Positions 45,409 through 54,460 of a stretch of 56,734 bases of DNA are shown piece after piece (position 1 is the first letter of the stretch; every line of letters starts with the position of its first letter). Origin of the DNA: Lachnospiraceae bacterium (GTDB taxonomy: Bacteria; Bacillota; Clostridia; Lachnospirales; Lachnospiraceae); NCBI GenBank assembly GCA_029008035.1, contig JAQXIY010000037.1, positions 1 to 56,734 of the forward strand, written 5' to 3'. Position numbers and translations under genes: made by a program. The notes under the pieces are model-generated. The model ran no database searches, was not told the DNA's origin, and was given only the letters and a program-made list of their open reading frames with translations.

Positions 45409-45440
45409 ATAAAGATTTTATATAAGAGAGGAAATGAATT

Positions 45441-46553
45441 ATGGCAAGTATTTCAATGAAAGACATTAACAAGATTTATCCAAATGGATTCCATGCAGTA
45501 AAGGACTTCAATTTGGAGATTGAGGACAAGGAGTTTATCATCTTCGTAGGTCCTTCAGGTTGTGGTAAGTCTACAACACTTCGTATGGTTGCCGGCTTGG
45601 AAGACATCTCAAGCGGTGATTTGATTATCGATGGCAAGCGCATGAACGACGTTGAGCCAAAGGATCGTGATATCGCTATGGTATTCCAGAACTATGCGTT
45701 GTATCCACATATGACAGTATATGATAACATGGCATTCGGGTTGAAGCTTCGCAAGCTTCCAAAGGATGAGATTGACAAGAAGGTGCGCGAGGCAGCACAG
45801 ATTCTTGATTTGGAGAAGTTGTTAGATCGTAAGCCTAAGGCTTTGTCCGGTGGACAGCGCCAGCGTGTTGCTATGGGTCGTGCTATCGTTCGTAATCCTA
45901 AGGTATTCCTTATGGATGAGCCTCTTTCCAACTTGGACGCAAAGCTTCGTGTTCAGATGAGAATTGAGATTTCTAAGCTTCATGAGAACTTAGGAGCTAC
46001 TATCATCTACGTAACACACGACCAGACAGAGGCTATGACACTTGGTACCAGAATCGTTGTTATGAAGGATGGTGTGGTACAGCAGATTGATACACCACAC
46101 AACCTGTACAACAAGCCACAGAATCTTTTCGTTGCAGGATTTATCGGTTCTCCTCAGATGAACTTTATGGATGCAGAGATTTCCGTTTCAGGAGATACTG
46201 TTACAGCTAAAGTCGGAGATGCTAATCTGGTAGTTCCTCCTGCAAAGGCAAAGGCATTGATTGATGGCGGATACAATGGAAAGACCGTTGTACTTGGTGT
46301 CCGTCCTGAGGATATTCATGACTCACAGATGTTTATTGAGGCTTCACCAAATACCGTTATCGAGTCTAAGATTCGTGTATATGAGCTTTTGGGTGCAGAA
46401 GTATTCTTGTACTTCGATTATGCAGGAACACAGGTTACTGCAAGAGTTGATCCTAGAACAAATGCTCAGGCAGGAGATACCGTTAAGTTTGCACTTGATA
46501 TGGAGCGTGCACACTTCTTTGATAAAGAATCAGAGCAGGTTATTACAAACTAG
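45441..46553 (+). CDS. msmX: Multi-sugar ABC transporter ATPase (MsmX/UgpC family)
   Basis: 370 residues. It energises CUT1 sugar importers and one copy commonly serves several permease pairs. Walker A GPSGCGKST (about 38), Q-loop VFQNYALYPHMTVYDN, signature LSGGQRQRVAMGRA, Walker B VFLMDEPLSNLDAKLR, switch VTHDQTEAMTLG. The C-terminal OB (TOBE) region includes VLGVRPEDIH, the part that contacts regulators in MalK relatives. The binding-protein/permease operon in this window has no ATPase, so this is the likely partner. Confidence 0.93.
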   Translation: MASISMKDINKIYPNGFHAVKDFNLEIEDKEFIIFVGPSGCGKSTTLRMVAGLEDISSGDLIIDGKRMNDVEPKDRDIAMVFQNYALYPHMTVYDNMAFGLKLRKLPKDEIDKKVREAAQILDLEKLLDRKPKALSGGQRQRVAMGRAIVRNPKVFLMDEPLSNLDAKLRVQMRIEISKLHENLGATIIYVTHDQTEAMTLGTRIVVMKDGVVQQIDTPHNLYNKPQNLFVAGFIGSPQMNFMDAEISVSGDTVTAKVGDANLVVPPAKAKALIDGGYNGKTVVLGVRPEDIHDSQMFIEASPNTVIESKIRVYELLGAEVFLYFDYAGTQVTARVDPRTNAQAGDTVKFALDMERAHFFDKESEQVITN

Positions 46554-46587
46554 TCTTTTTCTTATTTATCTTCCTATTTATATCCAG

Positions 46588-46624
46588 AAATACCTCTGGG
46601 GTTATGTACCCAGAGGTATTTTTG
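46588..46624 (+). terminator. Terminator after msmX
   Basis: AAATACCTCTGGG pairs perfectly with CCCAGAGGTATTT (13 bp), followed by TTT. Confidence 0.9.
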
Positions 46625-46650
46625 CGTAATGACACAGGAAAAGAGATGTA

Positions 46651-46738
46651 TTCCCAAGAAGAATTTTAAGTGATATAATAGTCTAGCACGATTTTACATT
46701 CGGAAAGGGTGTACAGGGATGGTACACCAATCGTGCTA
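46651..46738 (+). promoter_or_regulatory. Promoter and structured leader of gdpP
   Basis: TTCCCA, 17 bp, TATAAT (46674-46679, with TGA extension). The leader starting near 46685 forms an outer 9-bp stem TAGCACGAT/ATCGTGCTA (46684-46692 / 46730-46738) enclosing an inner 7-bp hairpin GGTGTAC/GTACACC (46708-46714 / 46722-46728) with an asymmetric 15-nt internal loop. The RBS GGGAG follows directly. This could be a cis-acting RNA; I know no matching class. Confidence 0.55.
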
Positions 46739-46750
46739 AGGGAGAGAGAG

Positions 46751-48808
46751 ATGGAAGAAGTAAAATACGCCGGTAAATTAAAGAGATATCTACAGGCACC
46801 GATTTATATGATCAGTTTCTTTGTTATAGGAAATGCAGTGATGTACTTCTACAATGTGAAGTATGGAATCGTCACTTCCGTAGCTATCGCAGTGTATTTT
46901 TTAGTGGTCTTTGAGGGATATCGTTACTGCAGTGCAAAGATTAACGAAGAGATTCTGGAATTTGCAGCCCACTATGGGATGGTGCAGAAGAGACTTTTGG
47001 ATGATATGTTGATTCCCTATGCTCTGATGGACGAAGGCGGTAAGATTATCTGGATGAACAAGGAATTCTCCAAGATAACAGGTAAGGAGCGTCACTATAG
47101 GAAATCTATCACATCCATCTTTAACGAGATTACCAGAGAGGTGATTCAGCGGGCTGAGGATGATGTGTTCCATATTCGGGTGTCATACAATGACAGAATT
47201 TATACCGCAGGGATGTGTCGTATGAAATTTGGTCAGGATTACAGTAGGGATGAGAACCAGATTGTGATGATGACAGACGAGATGAACACACTGGTTGCAC
47301 TGTTTTTGTTTGATGACACGGAATTGGAATATTACAAAGAAGAAAACGAGAACCAGAAACTGGTTGCAGGACTTGTGTATATTGACAATTATGAAGAGGT
47401 CTTTGACTCTATTGAGGAGGTTAAGAAGTCTCTTCTGACAGCTATTATTGACCGCAAGATTAACAAGTATTTCCAACATGTAAATGCTATCGTACGAAAG
47501 CTGGATCGAGATAAATTCTTTGTGGTGATACAGCAACAGAATCTTAAGGAATTAGAGAAGGACAAGTTTTCCATTCTGGAGGAAATCAAATCTACCAAGG
47601 CGGGAAATGAATTAGAGATTACCCTGAGTATGGGCTTTGGTGCCAACGGTGAGAGCTATGCCCAGAATGCGGAATTTGCCCGGACGGCCATTGATTTGGC
47701 TCTTGGGCGAGGCGGTTCTCAGGCGGTCATCAAGGATGGAGAAGATGTATCTTACTATGGCATCCGGGGAAAGGAAATAGAGAAGAACACCCGAGTGAAA
47801 GCCAGAATGAAGGCTCAGGCGTTGCGGGAAATTATGGAGACCAGAGACGATATTATTATTATGGGACACTCCATCGCAGATGTAGATTCTCTTGGGGCAG
47901 CCATCGGTCTTTACTGTGCTGCCAGAGAGTTGGGGAAGAATGCCAGAATTGTCTTGAATACGGTGACCACTTCTCTGAAGCCTTTGGTGGAATCTTTTTC
48001 TGAGGAAAACGGGTATTCCACCGAGATGTTTATTGATTCAGAAAGAGCGTTGGAATCAGCAGATGCCAGAACACTGGTGATATTGGTGGATACCAATCGG
48101 CCCAGCTATGCCGACTGTCCGGAATTGTTGGAGCGGAGTGATTCCGTTGTGGTCTTTGATCATCACCGACATGGAAGTGAGCAGGTACAGGGCCCGCTCT
48201 TGTCCTACATTGAGCCATATGCTTCCTCAACCTGTGAGATGATTGCGGAAGTTTTGCAGTATTTTTCAGACAAGGTGGATTTGCGACCAAATGAAGCAGA
48301 TAGTGTCTATGCAGGAATCCTCATTGATACCAACAACTTTATGACGAAGACCGGTGTCCGAACCTTTGAGGCTGCAGCATATCTTCGCCGATGTGGTGCT
48401 GAGGTTACCCGTGTGCGAAAGCTTCTCAGAGAGGACATGAGTGCTTATAAGGCTAGAGCGGAGGTGGTTCGTAATGCGGAAGTATATCGGGGGTTGTTTG
48501 CCATCTCCATCTTTGAGGCAGGAGAAATTGAGAGCCCTACTGTTGTAGGAGCAAAGGCGGCCAATGAGCTTTTGAACATCGTAGGAATCAAGGCATCTTT
48601 TGTTATTACAGAATACCAGAACAAGATATATATCAGTTCCCGATCCATTGATGAGATTGACGTACAGCTGATAATGGAGCGTTTGGGCGGCGGCGGACAT
48701 TTGAATGTGGCAGGAGCCCAGATTGAAAACAGTTCTGTGGAAGAGGTGAAAGCCCGTATACAAGAGATTTTGGATACCATGGTTGAGGAAGGAGAGATTA
48801 AATTATGA
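46751..48808 (+). CDS. gdpP: Cyclic-di-AMP phosphodiesterase GdpP
   Basis: Breaks down c-di-AMP, controlling potassium, osmotic and cell-wall balance. About 685 residues. Two N-terminal membrane helices (about 17-60), a PAS-like domain, a degenerate GGDEF domain, then the DHH phosphodiesterase with GHSIADVDSLGAAIG (about 371), VDTNRP and DHHRHGS (about 469), and DHHA1 with GGGGHLNVAGAQ near 646. ATG 46751 has GGGAG 8 nt upstream; the track start is 14 codons earlier, inside the leader structure. The stop overlaps the rplI start (ATGA). Confidence 0.94.
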   Translation: MEEVKYAGKLKRYLQAPIYMISFFVIGNAVMYFYNVKYGIVTSVAIAVYFLVVFEGYRYCSAKINEEILEFAAHYGMVQKRLLDDMLIPYALMDEGGKIIWMNKEFSKITGKERHYRKSITSIFNEITREVIQRAEDDVFHIRVSYNDRIYTAGMCRMKFGQDYSRDENQIVMMTDEMNTLVALFLFDDTELEYYKEENENQKLVAGLVYIDNYEEVFDSIEEVKKSLLTAIIDRKINKYFQHVNAIVRKLDRDKFFVVIQQQNLKELEKDKFSILEEIKSTKAGNELEITLSMGFGANGESYAQNAEFARTAIDLALGRGGSQAVIKDGEDVSYYGIRGKEIEKNTRVKARMKAQALREIMETRDDIIIMGHSIADVDSLGAAIGLYCAARELGKNARIVLNTVTTSLKPLVESFSEENGYSTEMFIDSERALESADARTLVILVDTNRPSYADCPELLERSDSVVVFDHHRHGSEQVQGPLLSYIEPYASSTCEMIAEVLQYFSDKVDLRPNEADSVYAGILIDTNNFMTKTGVRTFEAAAYLRRCGAEVTRVRKLLREDMSAYKARAEVVRNAEVYRGLFAISIFEAGEIESPTVVGAKAANELLNIVGIKASFVITEYQNKIYISSRSIDEIDVQLIMERLGGGGHLNVAGAQIENSSVEEVKARIQEILDTMVEEGEIKL

Positions 48809-49251
48809 AAGTAATTTTATTACAGGATGTGAAATCCCTTGGAAAGAAGGGTGATATTGTAGATGTGAGCGAAGGTTATGCAAGAAATATGATTCTTCCC
48901 AAAAAACTTGGTGTTGAGGCAAACAACAAGAATTTAAATGACCTGAAATTACAACACCGGCACGCAGACAAAGTGGCTCAGGAGAATCTGGAAGCAGCGC
49001 AGGCCATGGCTGAGACTATTTCTCAGTGGGTAGTGGAGACAAAGATTAAAACCGGCGAGGGAGGAAGAACCTTCGGTTCCGTGTCCTCCAAGGAGATTTG
49101 TGCTGCGGTAAAAGCGCAGTATAAGGAAACCATTGACAAGAAAAAAATTCAAATGGAGGAGCCAATCCGATCCCTTGGCACTTATGAGGTAAAGGTAAAG
49201 CTTCATCCAAAGGTGACAGCCACAATGCGTGTACACGTGGCAGAAGAGTAA
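48805..49251 (+). CDS. rplI: Ribosomal protein L9
   Basis: 148 residues: N-terminal domain MKVILLQDVKSLGKKGDIVDVSEGYARNMILPK, long helix, C-terminal domain with TFGSVSSKEICAAV and LGTYEVKVKLHPKVTATMRVHV. Overlaps gdpP by four bases. The gdpP-rplI-dnaB order is the conserved Firmicutes arrangement. Confidence 0.97.
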   Translation: MKVILLQDVKSLGKKGDIVDVSEGYARNMILPKKLGVEANNKNLNDLKLQHRHADKVAQENLEAAQAMAETISQWVVETKIKTGEGGRTFGSVSSKEICAAVKAQYKETIDKKKIQMEEPIRSLGTYEVKVKLHPKVTATMRVHVAEE

Positions 49252-49274
49252 AGCGAAAATACTAGGAGTACTTT

Positions 49275-50618
49275 ATGGAAGAGGCACTTATTAAGCGAAC
49301 AATGCCCAATAGTTTGGAATCGGAACAATCGGTGGTAGCATCTATGATTACCGACCGGGATGCAATTGTAGCCGCATCAGAGATTTTGACAAAGGATGAT
49401 TTTTATAATCAGCAATACGGCATTCTGTTTGAAGCAATTGTGGAATTGTACAACAGCGGACAGCCGGTGGATGTCATCACATTGCAGAACAAATTAAAAG
49501 AGAAAGATGTACCTGCAGAGGTGGCAAGTCTGGAGTATCTGAAAGACCTGATTCTTTCTGTTCCGGTCACAGTCAATGTGGAATCCTATGCCAATATTGT
49601 AAAGGATAAGGCTTTGCTGCGTCAGATTATCCGGGTGAATCAGGATATTGAAAACGACTGCTACAACGGCAATGAATCGGTGACAAAGATATTGGAGAAG
49701 ACCGAGCATGATATTTTTGCCCTGGTGCAGAATCGTGGCAGCTCAGACTATGTACCCATCCGGGAAGTGGTAATGAATGCCATACACAAAATTGAGCAGG
49801 CATCAAAGCAAAAAGGCTCCGTGACGGGAATTCCCACCGGGTTCATCGATTTGGACTATCAGACAGCGGGACTGCAACCCTCAGATTTGATTTTGATTGC
49901 GGCTCGTCCTTCTATGGGTAAGACGGCCTTTGTGTTGAATCTGGCCCAGTATGTGGCTTTTCATGAGAATCTTTGCACGGCAATTTTCTCTCTGGAAATG
50001 TCAAAGGAGCAGTTGGTAAATCGTCTATTTTCTTTGGAATCCAGGGTGGATGCCCAGAAGCTTCGTACAGGTAATCTGCAGGAATCAGAGTGGGAAAAGT
50101 TAATTGAGGGCGCCGGTGTCATCGGCAATTCTCATTTGATCATAGATGACACACCGGGTATCAGCATTTCTGAACTTCGCAGCAAATGCCGTAAGTACAA
50201 GTTAGACCAGGATTTGAAATTAATTATCATTGACTACTTGCAGTTGATGAGCGGCTCCGGTCGCTCGGAATCCAGACAGCAGGAGATTTCAGAGATTTCC
50301 CGTTCCTTGAAGGCTTTGGCCAGAGAGTTGAATGTACCGGTAATCGCCTTGTCTCAGTTGAGTCGTGCGGTGGAACAGAGACCCGACCATCGTCCTATGC
50401 TCTCTGACTTGCGTGAGTCGGGAGCTATAGAGCAGGATGCGGACGTGGTTATGTTTATCTACCGAGATGATTACTACAACAAGGATACGGACCTCAAAAA
50501 TATTTCCGAGATCATTGTTGCCAAACAGAGAAACGGCCCTATTGGAACCATTAATCTTGCATGGCTGCCGGAGTACACCAAGTTCGGAAATCTGGACCAC
50601 AGCCAGCGATTCGACTAA
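49275..50618 (+). CDS. dnaB: Replicative DNA helicase
   Basis: Hexameric helicase that drives the replication fork. 447 residues. The N-terminal helical domain (LESEQSVVASMITDRDAI) is followed by the RecA-like motor: IPTGFIDLDYQTAGLQPSDLILIAARPSMGKTAF (Walker A near 210), ATAIFSLEMSKEQL-type motif H1a, LIIIDYLQLMSG (Walker B) and QDADVVMFIYRDDYY. GGAGT lies before ATG. Confidence 0.97.
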   Translation: MEEALIKRTMPNSLESEQSVVASMITDRDAIVAASEILTKDDFYNQQYGILFEAIVELYNSGQPVDVITLQNKLKEKDVPAEVASLEYLKDLILSVPVTVNVESYANIVKDKALLRQIIRVNQDIENDCYNGNESVTKILEKTEHDIFALVQNRGSSDYVPIREVVMNAIHKIEQASKQKGSVTGIPTGFIDLDYQTAGLQPSDLILIAARPSMGKTAFVLNLAQYVAFHENLCTAIFSLEMSKEQLVNRLFSLESRVDAQKLRTGNLQESEWEKLIEGAGVIGNSHLIIDDTPGISISELRSKCRKYKLDQDLKLIIIDYLQLMSGSGRSESRQQEISEISRSLKALARELNVPVIALSQLSRAVEQRPDHRPMLSDLRESGAIEQDADVVMFIYRDDYYNKDTDLKNISEIIVAKQRNGPIGTINLAWLPEYTKFGNLDHSQRFD

Positions 50619-50649
50619 GTTTTTGTCGGAATTTTACGATTAGATTTCC

Positions 50650-50678
50650 TTGCTCCCACTCTCAAGAGAGGCTATACT
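50650..50678 (+). promoter_or_regulatory. Promoter of the MerR-family gene
   Basis: TTGCTC, 17 bp, TATACT. Confidence 0.65.
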
Positions 50679-50737
50679 TTTAATGAGGACAAGCAGAACT
50701 TAAGAGAGCAGTATACATAGAGGAAGGAAATGATCTT

Positions 50738-51373
50738 GTGGAAAAAGTTCGTTACATGATTTCTGATGCAGCCCGTATGGTGGCATTGGAACAGCATGTA
50801 CTGCGATACTGGGAGGATGAATTACAACTGGATATCCCCAGAAATGAGATGGGGCATCGATACTATACGGATGATAATATCAAAGAACTGATGCGTATCA
50901 AAGAACTTCGAAGTCAGGGCTATCAGTTGAAGGCGATTCGAATGTATCTCAAGAAGGAGAAGCAGATTGCCGAGAGAGAGAAGAAGGAGTCTGCCGGTAT
51001 TCGGGATATAGATGGATTTGTGACCCTTACTACAGGAAAAGAATTGGGACTTAGTGATGAAGAAGTCCCCAGGCAAGAGCTTACTCAGCAGGATGAGGGA
51101 GAGATTGCCCCCAAGCCGGATGCCAAGATCAAACTGGAACAATTTCGTGTATTAATGACGGAGATTGTTGCTCAGGCCATGAGGGACAATAACGATATTC
51201 TAACCACCCATGTGGAGGAGCGGATTTTAAAAGAAATGAACTATCTGATGCAGGAACATTATCAGATGGAAGAGGATTATTACAAGAAGTTGGATGAGGC
51301 CATTCGCGGCGGAATCCGCAAGCGCAGGGAACAAAAGAAAAAGGTATTTACAAAAAAAAGAACGCCATCATAG
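50738..51373 (+). CDS. MerR-family regulator with long coiled coil
   Basis: 211 residues. The N-terminal winged helix YMISDAARMVALEQHVLRYWEDELQL...GHRYYTDDNIKELMRIKEL is MerR-type. The rest is a long charged helical region ending in a Lys/Arg-rich tail (GGIRKRREQKKKVFTKKRTPS), without a recognisable effector domain; similar proteins in Firmicutes have unclear roles. The start is GTG 50738 with AAGGAAAT upstream. The stop codon lies within the terminator hairpin. Confidence 0.8.
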   Translation: MEKVRYMISDAARMVALEQHVLRYWEDELQLDIPRNEMGHRYYTDDNIKELMRIKELRSQGYQLKAIRMYLKKEKQIAEREKKESAGIRDIDGFVTLTTGKELGLSDEEVPRQELTQQDEGEIAPKPDAKIKLEQFRVLMTEIVAQAMRDNNDILTTHVEERILKEMNYLMQEHYQMEEDYYKKLDEAIRGGIRKRREQKKKVFTKKRTPS

Positions 51374-51383
51374 GCGTTCTTTT
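51356..51383. terminator. Bidirectional terminator containing a stop codon
   Basis: AAAAGAACGCC pairs with GGCGTTCTTTT (11 bp); the loop ATCATA and the first stem base include the TAG stop of the MerR gene. A-runs and T-runs flank both sides, so it serves the convergent ferredoxin gene as well. Confidence 0.85.
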
Positions 51384-51411
51384 CCAGTTCAAAATATGTA
51401 TCCTTGTGGAA

Positions 51412-51597
<186 letters not shown>

Positions 51598-51608
51598 TCA
51601 TAATATTA

Positions 51609-51624
51609 TACAGTCGTTACTGTA
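51609..51624. promoter_or_regulatory. TACAGT-CGTT-ACTGTA palindrome
   Basis: A perfect 6-4-6 palindrome between the ferredoxin promoter and its RBS; candidate operator. Confidence 0.4.
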
Positions 51625-51629
51625 CTCTC

Positions 51630-51658
51630 ATAATATATCATCTATTTTTTAAAAACAA
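51630..51658 (-). promoter_or_regulatory. Promoter of the ferredoxin gene
   Basis: Minus strand: TTGTTT, 17 bp, TATTAT. Confidence 0.55.
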
Positions 51659-51710
51659 GTATTTAATTCGATACATGGACGAATAGGAAAAATAAACTGC
51701 TGAAAAGGAA

Positions 51711-51739
51711 TTGCAAAAGAACAAAAAGAGAATTATAAT
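51711..51739 (+). promoter_or_regulatory. Promoter of the DUF1858 gene
   Basis: TTGCAA, 17 bp, TATAAT. Confidence 0.75.
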
Positions 51740-51771
51740 ATCACCATCAAACCAGCAAGGAGGAAGAATCA

Positions 51772-51978
51772 GTGGCAAGAGTAAGTAAATCTACTATGAT
51801 TGGTGAATTGTTACAGATTGATGCAGAAGTGGCACCAATCTTATTGAATATCGGAATGCATTGTCTCGGATGTCCATCATCACAGATGGAGACCATCGAG
51901 GAAGCTGCTATGGTACATGGCATTGATGCAGACGATTTGGTTGAAGAAATCAACAATTTCTTAGCTACCAGAGGTTAG
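51772..51978 (+). CDS. DUF1858 domain protein
   Basis: 68 residues. The whole protein is a DUF1858 domain (hybrid-cluster-associated disulfide type): MIGELLQIDAEVAPILLNIGMHCLGCPSSQMETIEEAAMVHG, with the CxxC pair HCLGC. Such proteins are linked to iron-sulfur or redox roles but have no fixed function. The start is GTG 51772 with AGGAGGA 8 nt upstream. Divergent from the ferredoxin gene, which fits a redox theme. Confidence 0.88.
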   Translation: MARVSKSTMIGELLQIDAEVAPILLNIGMHCLGCPSSQMETIEEAAMVHGIDADDLVEEINNFLATRG

Positions 51979-51986
51979 TACAAAAG

Positions 51987-52022
51987 AAAAGTTCCTTCCG
52001 TTGTTCGGAAGGAACTTTTTTT
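51987..52022. terminator. Bidirectional terminator, DUF1858/mecA
   Basis: AAAAGTTCCTTCCG pairs perfectly with CGGAAGGAACTTTT (14 bp, 5-nt loop) between convergent genes, with T-runs on both strands. Confidence 0.9.
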
Positions 52023-52028
52023 ACCAAA

Positions 52029-52775
52029 TTATAACTGCGCCAGAGTGGAAAGAGCATCTGAACCGAGAATGGTTTGATAATGCTCCTTGTAGTAGGAGAG
52101 TTGCCCTACGGTAAAATCCCCCTGGGAACCATATTCTGTGAGAATATTGCAGGTCTTGTTGAACTCTTCAGGAGTGTGCTGTGATTTGCTTACCACAAGA
52201 TAAAATCCATTGTCACGAGGATTCTTGAACAAGGCATTCTCCCCGTGATAAAATCCATTCAATACATGGGCCAGACGAATCAAATCGTCCAAGCTCTTGA
52301 AGGAGAACATCTTGGTAATATCAACCGGAATGGTAACACCTGTTGAAGGTGAGGCGGATGGGTCTGCCTTCTGCTGTAATGATGCGGCAGCTTCCTTGGC
52401 CCGGTGAAACAATTCAATGATGTCATTGGCAGAGGAGGTGGAAGGTGACATAATGTCCTCATACTCCTCCATATCTTCAGGATCTGTATCTTCAGAAAAG
52501 CGGGAAAACCGGGTGTCTAACTCCTCCGGATATTCCACTTTTGTCACAATCAACAAAATAGAATCTGTGGTAAGGGGTACGGCTTCAATCATCAAAGGAA
52601 TGTCTTCTGCATCAAAACCGAATTCGTAAGATGCCTGTTCCATCAACTCCCGGAATAGAGACTTTGCCTTTTCCGTACCATATGCTAACTCACTGAGTTT
52701 GATATGTCTGCTATCTAAATCTTCTCTGGTAAGGGTGCAGCGAATTTGGTTATCATTTACTTTTTCAATTTTCAT
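52029..52775 (-). CDS. mecA: MecA adaptor protein for ClpC
   Basis: Targets proteins to the ClpCP protease and helps ClpC assemble. 248 residues. The N-terminal domain MKIEKVNDNQIRCTLTREDLDSRHIKLSELAYGTEKAKSLFRELMEQA binds substrates. An acidic/Ser-Thr linker follows (about 95-145), and the C-terminal ClpC-binding domain has FSFKSLDDLIRLAHVLNGFYHGENALFKNPRDNGFYLVV. AAAAGGA precedes ATG. Confidence 0.93.
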   Translation of the reverse strand: MKIEKVNDNQIRCTLTREDLDSRHIKLSELAYGTEKAKSLFRELMEQASYEFGFDAEDIPLMIEAVPLTTDSILLIVTKVEYPEELDTRFSRFSEDTDPEDMEEYEDIMSPSTSSANDIIELFHRAKEAAASLQQKADPSASPSTGVTIPVDITKMFSFKSLDDLIRLAHVLNGFYHGENALFKNPRDNGFYLVVSKSQHTPEEFNKTCNILTEYGSQGDFTVGQLSYYKEHYQTILGSDALSTLAQL

Positions 52776-52799
52776 GTTATCACATCCTTTTCAGAAAAT

Positions 52800-52851
52800 T
52801 AGGTAAACGACTACCTATAATTATTATAAACAAAGGAAATTGCAAAGTAAA
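52800..52851 (-). promoter_or_regulatory. mecA promoter with inverted repeat
   Basis: Minus strand: TTTACT, 17 bp, TATAAT (52851-52823), then the repeat TAGGTA-6 nt-TACCTA (52800-52817) at about the transcription start. Confidence 0.5.
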
Positions 52852-52911
52852 GAAATCAAACTTGTAAAAAGTCTAAAAAAGAAGAAAACAAGACATTTTT
52901 GGAAAAAATTG

Positions 52912-52940
52912 TTGCATTTATCCAATGGATTTGCTATAAA
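52912..52940 (+). promoter_or_regulatory. Promoter of the kinase fusion gene
   Basis: TTGCAT, 17 bp, TATAAA. Confidence 0.65.
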
Positions 52941-52983
52941 TTATGCAAGAGATGCTTTTCCTGTTCAAGGAAGGAGCAAATGA

Positions 52984-54270
52984 ATGTCATATATTTTTGC
53001 TGACAGGTACCGCGTGGTGAAGACTTTGTATCAATCAACAGCTACCAGGGTACTGCTAGTCAAGCCACAAGAGAGAGATGAACTGCTGGTTGTGAAATGT
53101 ATCAGGAAGCAGAACACATCTACAGACATTTTTCTTGAAGCAAATCTACTACAGGATATGAGACATCCTGGCATCCCCATTTTATATGAGATAATAGAAG
53201 ACGAGACAACCTTGTATTTGATACAGGAGTATGTCTATGGAGATTCGTTAGATCATTATTTGCTTTATCATCAACATATTTCCCAAGAAACGTTCCTACA
53301 ATTTGCAATTCAAATCTGTGAGATTATTCAGTATTTACATTCTCACCAACCTGATCCCATATTATATCTGGATATGAAACCAAGTCATATTATAGTATGT
53401 GGAGAACGGGTGAAATTAATCGATTTTGGAATTGCAAACTTTCTTTCCATTTCGGGAAAAAATATCCACAAATTTGGAACAAAAAAATATGCGGCGCCGG
53501 AGCAGATGACCAATGAAGTATTGGATAAGAGAACTGATGTATACGGTGTCGGAAAAGTCTTAGCACATATGCTGACCTATATGGAACCGAGAGAAGCCGT
53601 CAGGTATTTTCCAATTGTTTGGAGAGCCACAAGAAAAAGACGGTGTCGGCGGACAGAGAGTATTTCTCGCTTAAAGCAGCAGCTTATAGACAAAGGAATC
53701 AAGAAAAATCGTAAACACAAGAACAAAAAGCATCTCAAAAAAGTAATTGCAGTGGTTGGCAGCGACAGGGGTGTGGGATGTACCCATATCGCCATTGCTC
53801 TTGTAAATTATTTAAACCAGGCGGGGTTAAACGCATATTATCGAAATTGCTCAGAGCAGAGGGTATTGGAACAGATGGCTCAGCAGGAGATGATATCTGT
53901 ACAGAAGGATGGCTTTATATATCACGAATCTTTTCGCGGGGTAATGTACTATGATCCTCGGGAAACAACAAATCCTCCCGAAGGAATACAGATCATCGAC
54001 TGTGGTTGTAATGATTGTCCGAAAAACGCAGATGCAACTATCTATGTCTGCGGCGGAAGACTTTGGCAGAAGCCCAAGAATCCAACATGGAAATGGGGAA
54101 AAGACGACATTGTACTCTGCAATTTCTTTGCTGGATATCAAGCGAGAAAATTTGCCAGAGAACAGATGACAAGAGTTTATTTCTATCCCTATCAAAAGGA
54201 CCCGTTTGTTGTCAACACAGCAATTCGACGATTGTTTTCCATTTTCTGCAAATCTTTTTTTAATAAATAA
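52984..54270 (+). CDS. Ser/Thr kinase domain fused to a MinD/ParA-like domain without Walker-A Lys
   Basis: 428 residues, soluble. Residues 1-200 are a eukaryotic-type kinase: the glycine loop is replaced by LYQSTATRV, Lys38 (VVKCI) and the helix-C Glu are present, the catalytic loop reads YLDMKPSHII (Asp and Lys kept, the usual Asn replaced by His), and DFG (LIDFGIANF) and APE (YAAPEQ) remain. A basic linker (KGIKKNRKHKNKKHLKK) joins to residues about 253-428, a P-loop-like domain beginning VIAVVGSDRGVGCTHIAIALVNYL, which has the ParA/MinD strand-loop but no Lys, and IQIIDCGCNDC in place of Walker B. The second half is probably a non-hydrolysing pseudo-ATPase. AGGAAGGAG precedes ATG. No partner gene is obvious nearby. 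Confidence 0.8.
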   Translation: MSYIFADRYRVVKTLYQSTATRVLLVKPQERDELLVVKCIRKQNTSTDIFLEANLLQDMRHPGIPILYEIIEDETTLYLIQEYVYGDSLDHYLLYHQHISQETFLQFAIQICEIIQYLHSHQPDPILYLDMKPSHIIVCGERVKLIDFGIANFLSISGKNIHKFGTKKYAAPEQMTNEVLDKRTDVYGVGKVLAHMLTYMEPREAVRYFPIVWRATRKRRCRRTESISRLKQQLIDKGIKKNRKHKNKKHLKKVIAVVGSDRGVGCTHIAIALVNYLNQAGLNAYYRNCSEQRVLEQMAQQEMISVQKDGFIYHESFRGVMYYDPRETTNPPEGIQIIDCGCNDCPKNADATIYVCGGRLWQKPKNPTWKWGKDDIVLCNFFAGYQARKFAREQMTRVYFYPYQKDPFVVNTAIRRLFSIFCKSFFNK

Positions 54271-54420
54271 GAATATATGGGACATTGGCAAACGAAACAT
54301 ATAAAGGATATGGAAACATAAAAAACAACGAATAGAATGGTAGCTGGGAAAGGAGAGTTACTCACAGAGAAATCAATATGCTATACTTTTGTTGAAAAAT
54401 CAACCGTTACGAAAAAAGCA

Positions 54421-54449
54421 AAGGAGGTCCGAAAGGGCCTCTTTTTATT
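54421..54449 (+). terminator. Terminator upstream of the GH18 gene
   Basis: GAGGTCC-GAAA-GGGCCTC with one G-U and AA/TT extension, then TTTTTATTT. It lies 150 bp after the kinase fusion; the stretch 54271-54420 holds a TATACT at 54382 but no gene I can support, so a short untranslated RNA ending here is possible. Confidence 0.75.
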
Positions 54450-54460
54450 TGCAAAAGATA

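Noticed and set aside
54294-54449. Possible T-box or riboswitch upstream of the GH18 gene
   Set aside because: No T-box sequence (TGGNACCGCG-like) or AG-bulge pattern was found; only a simple terminator is supported.
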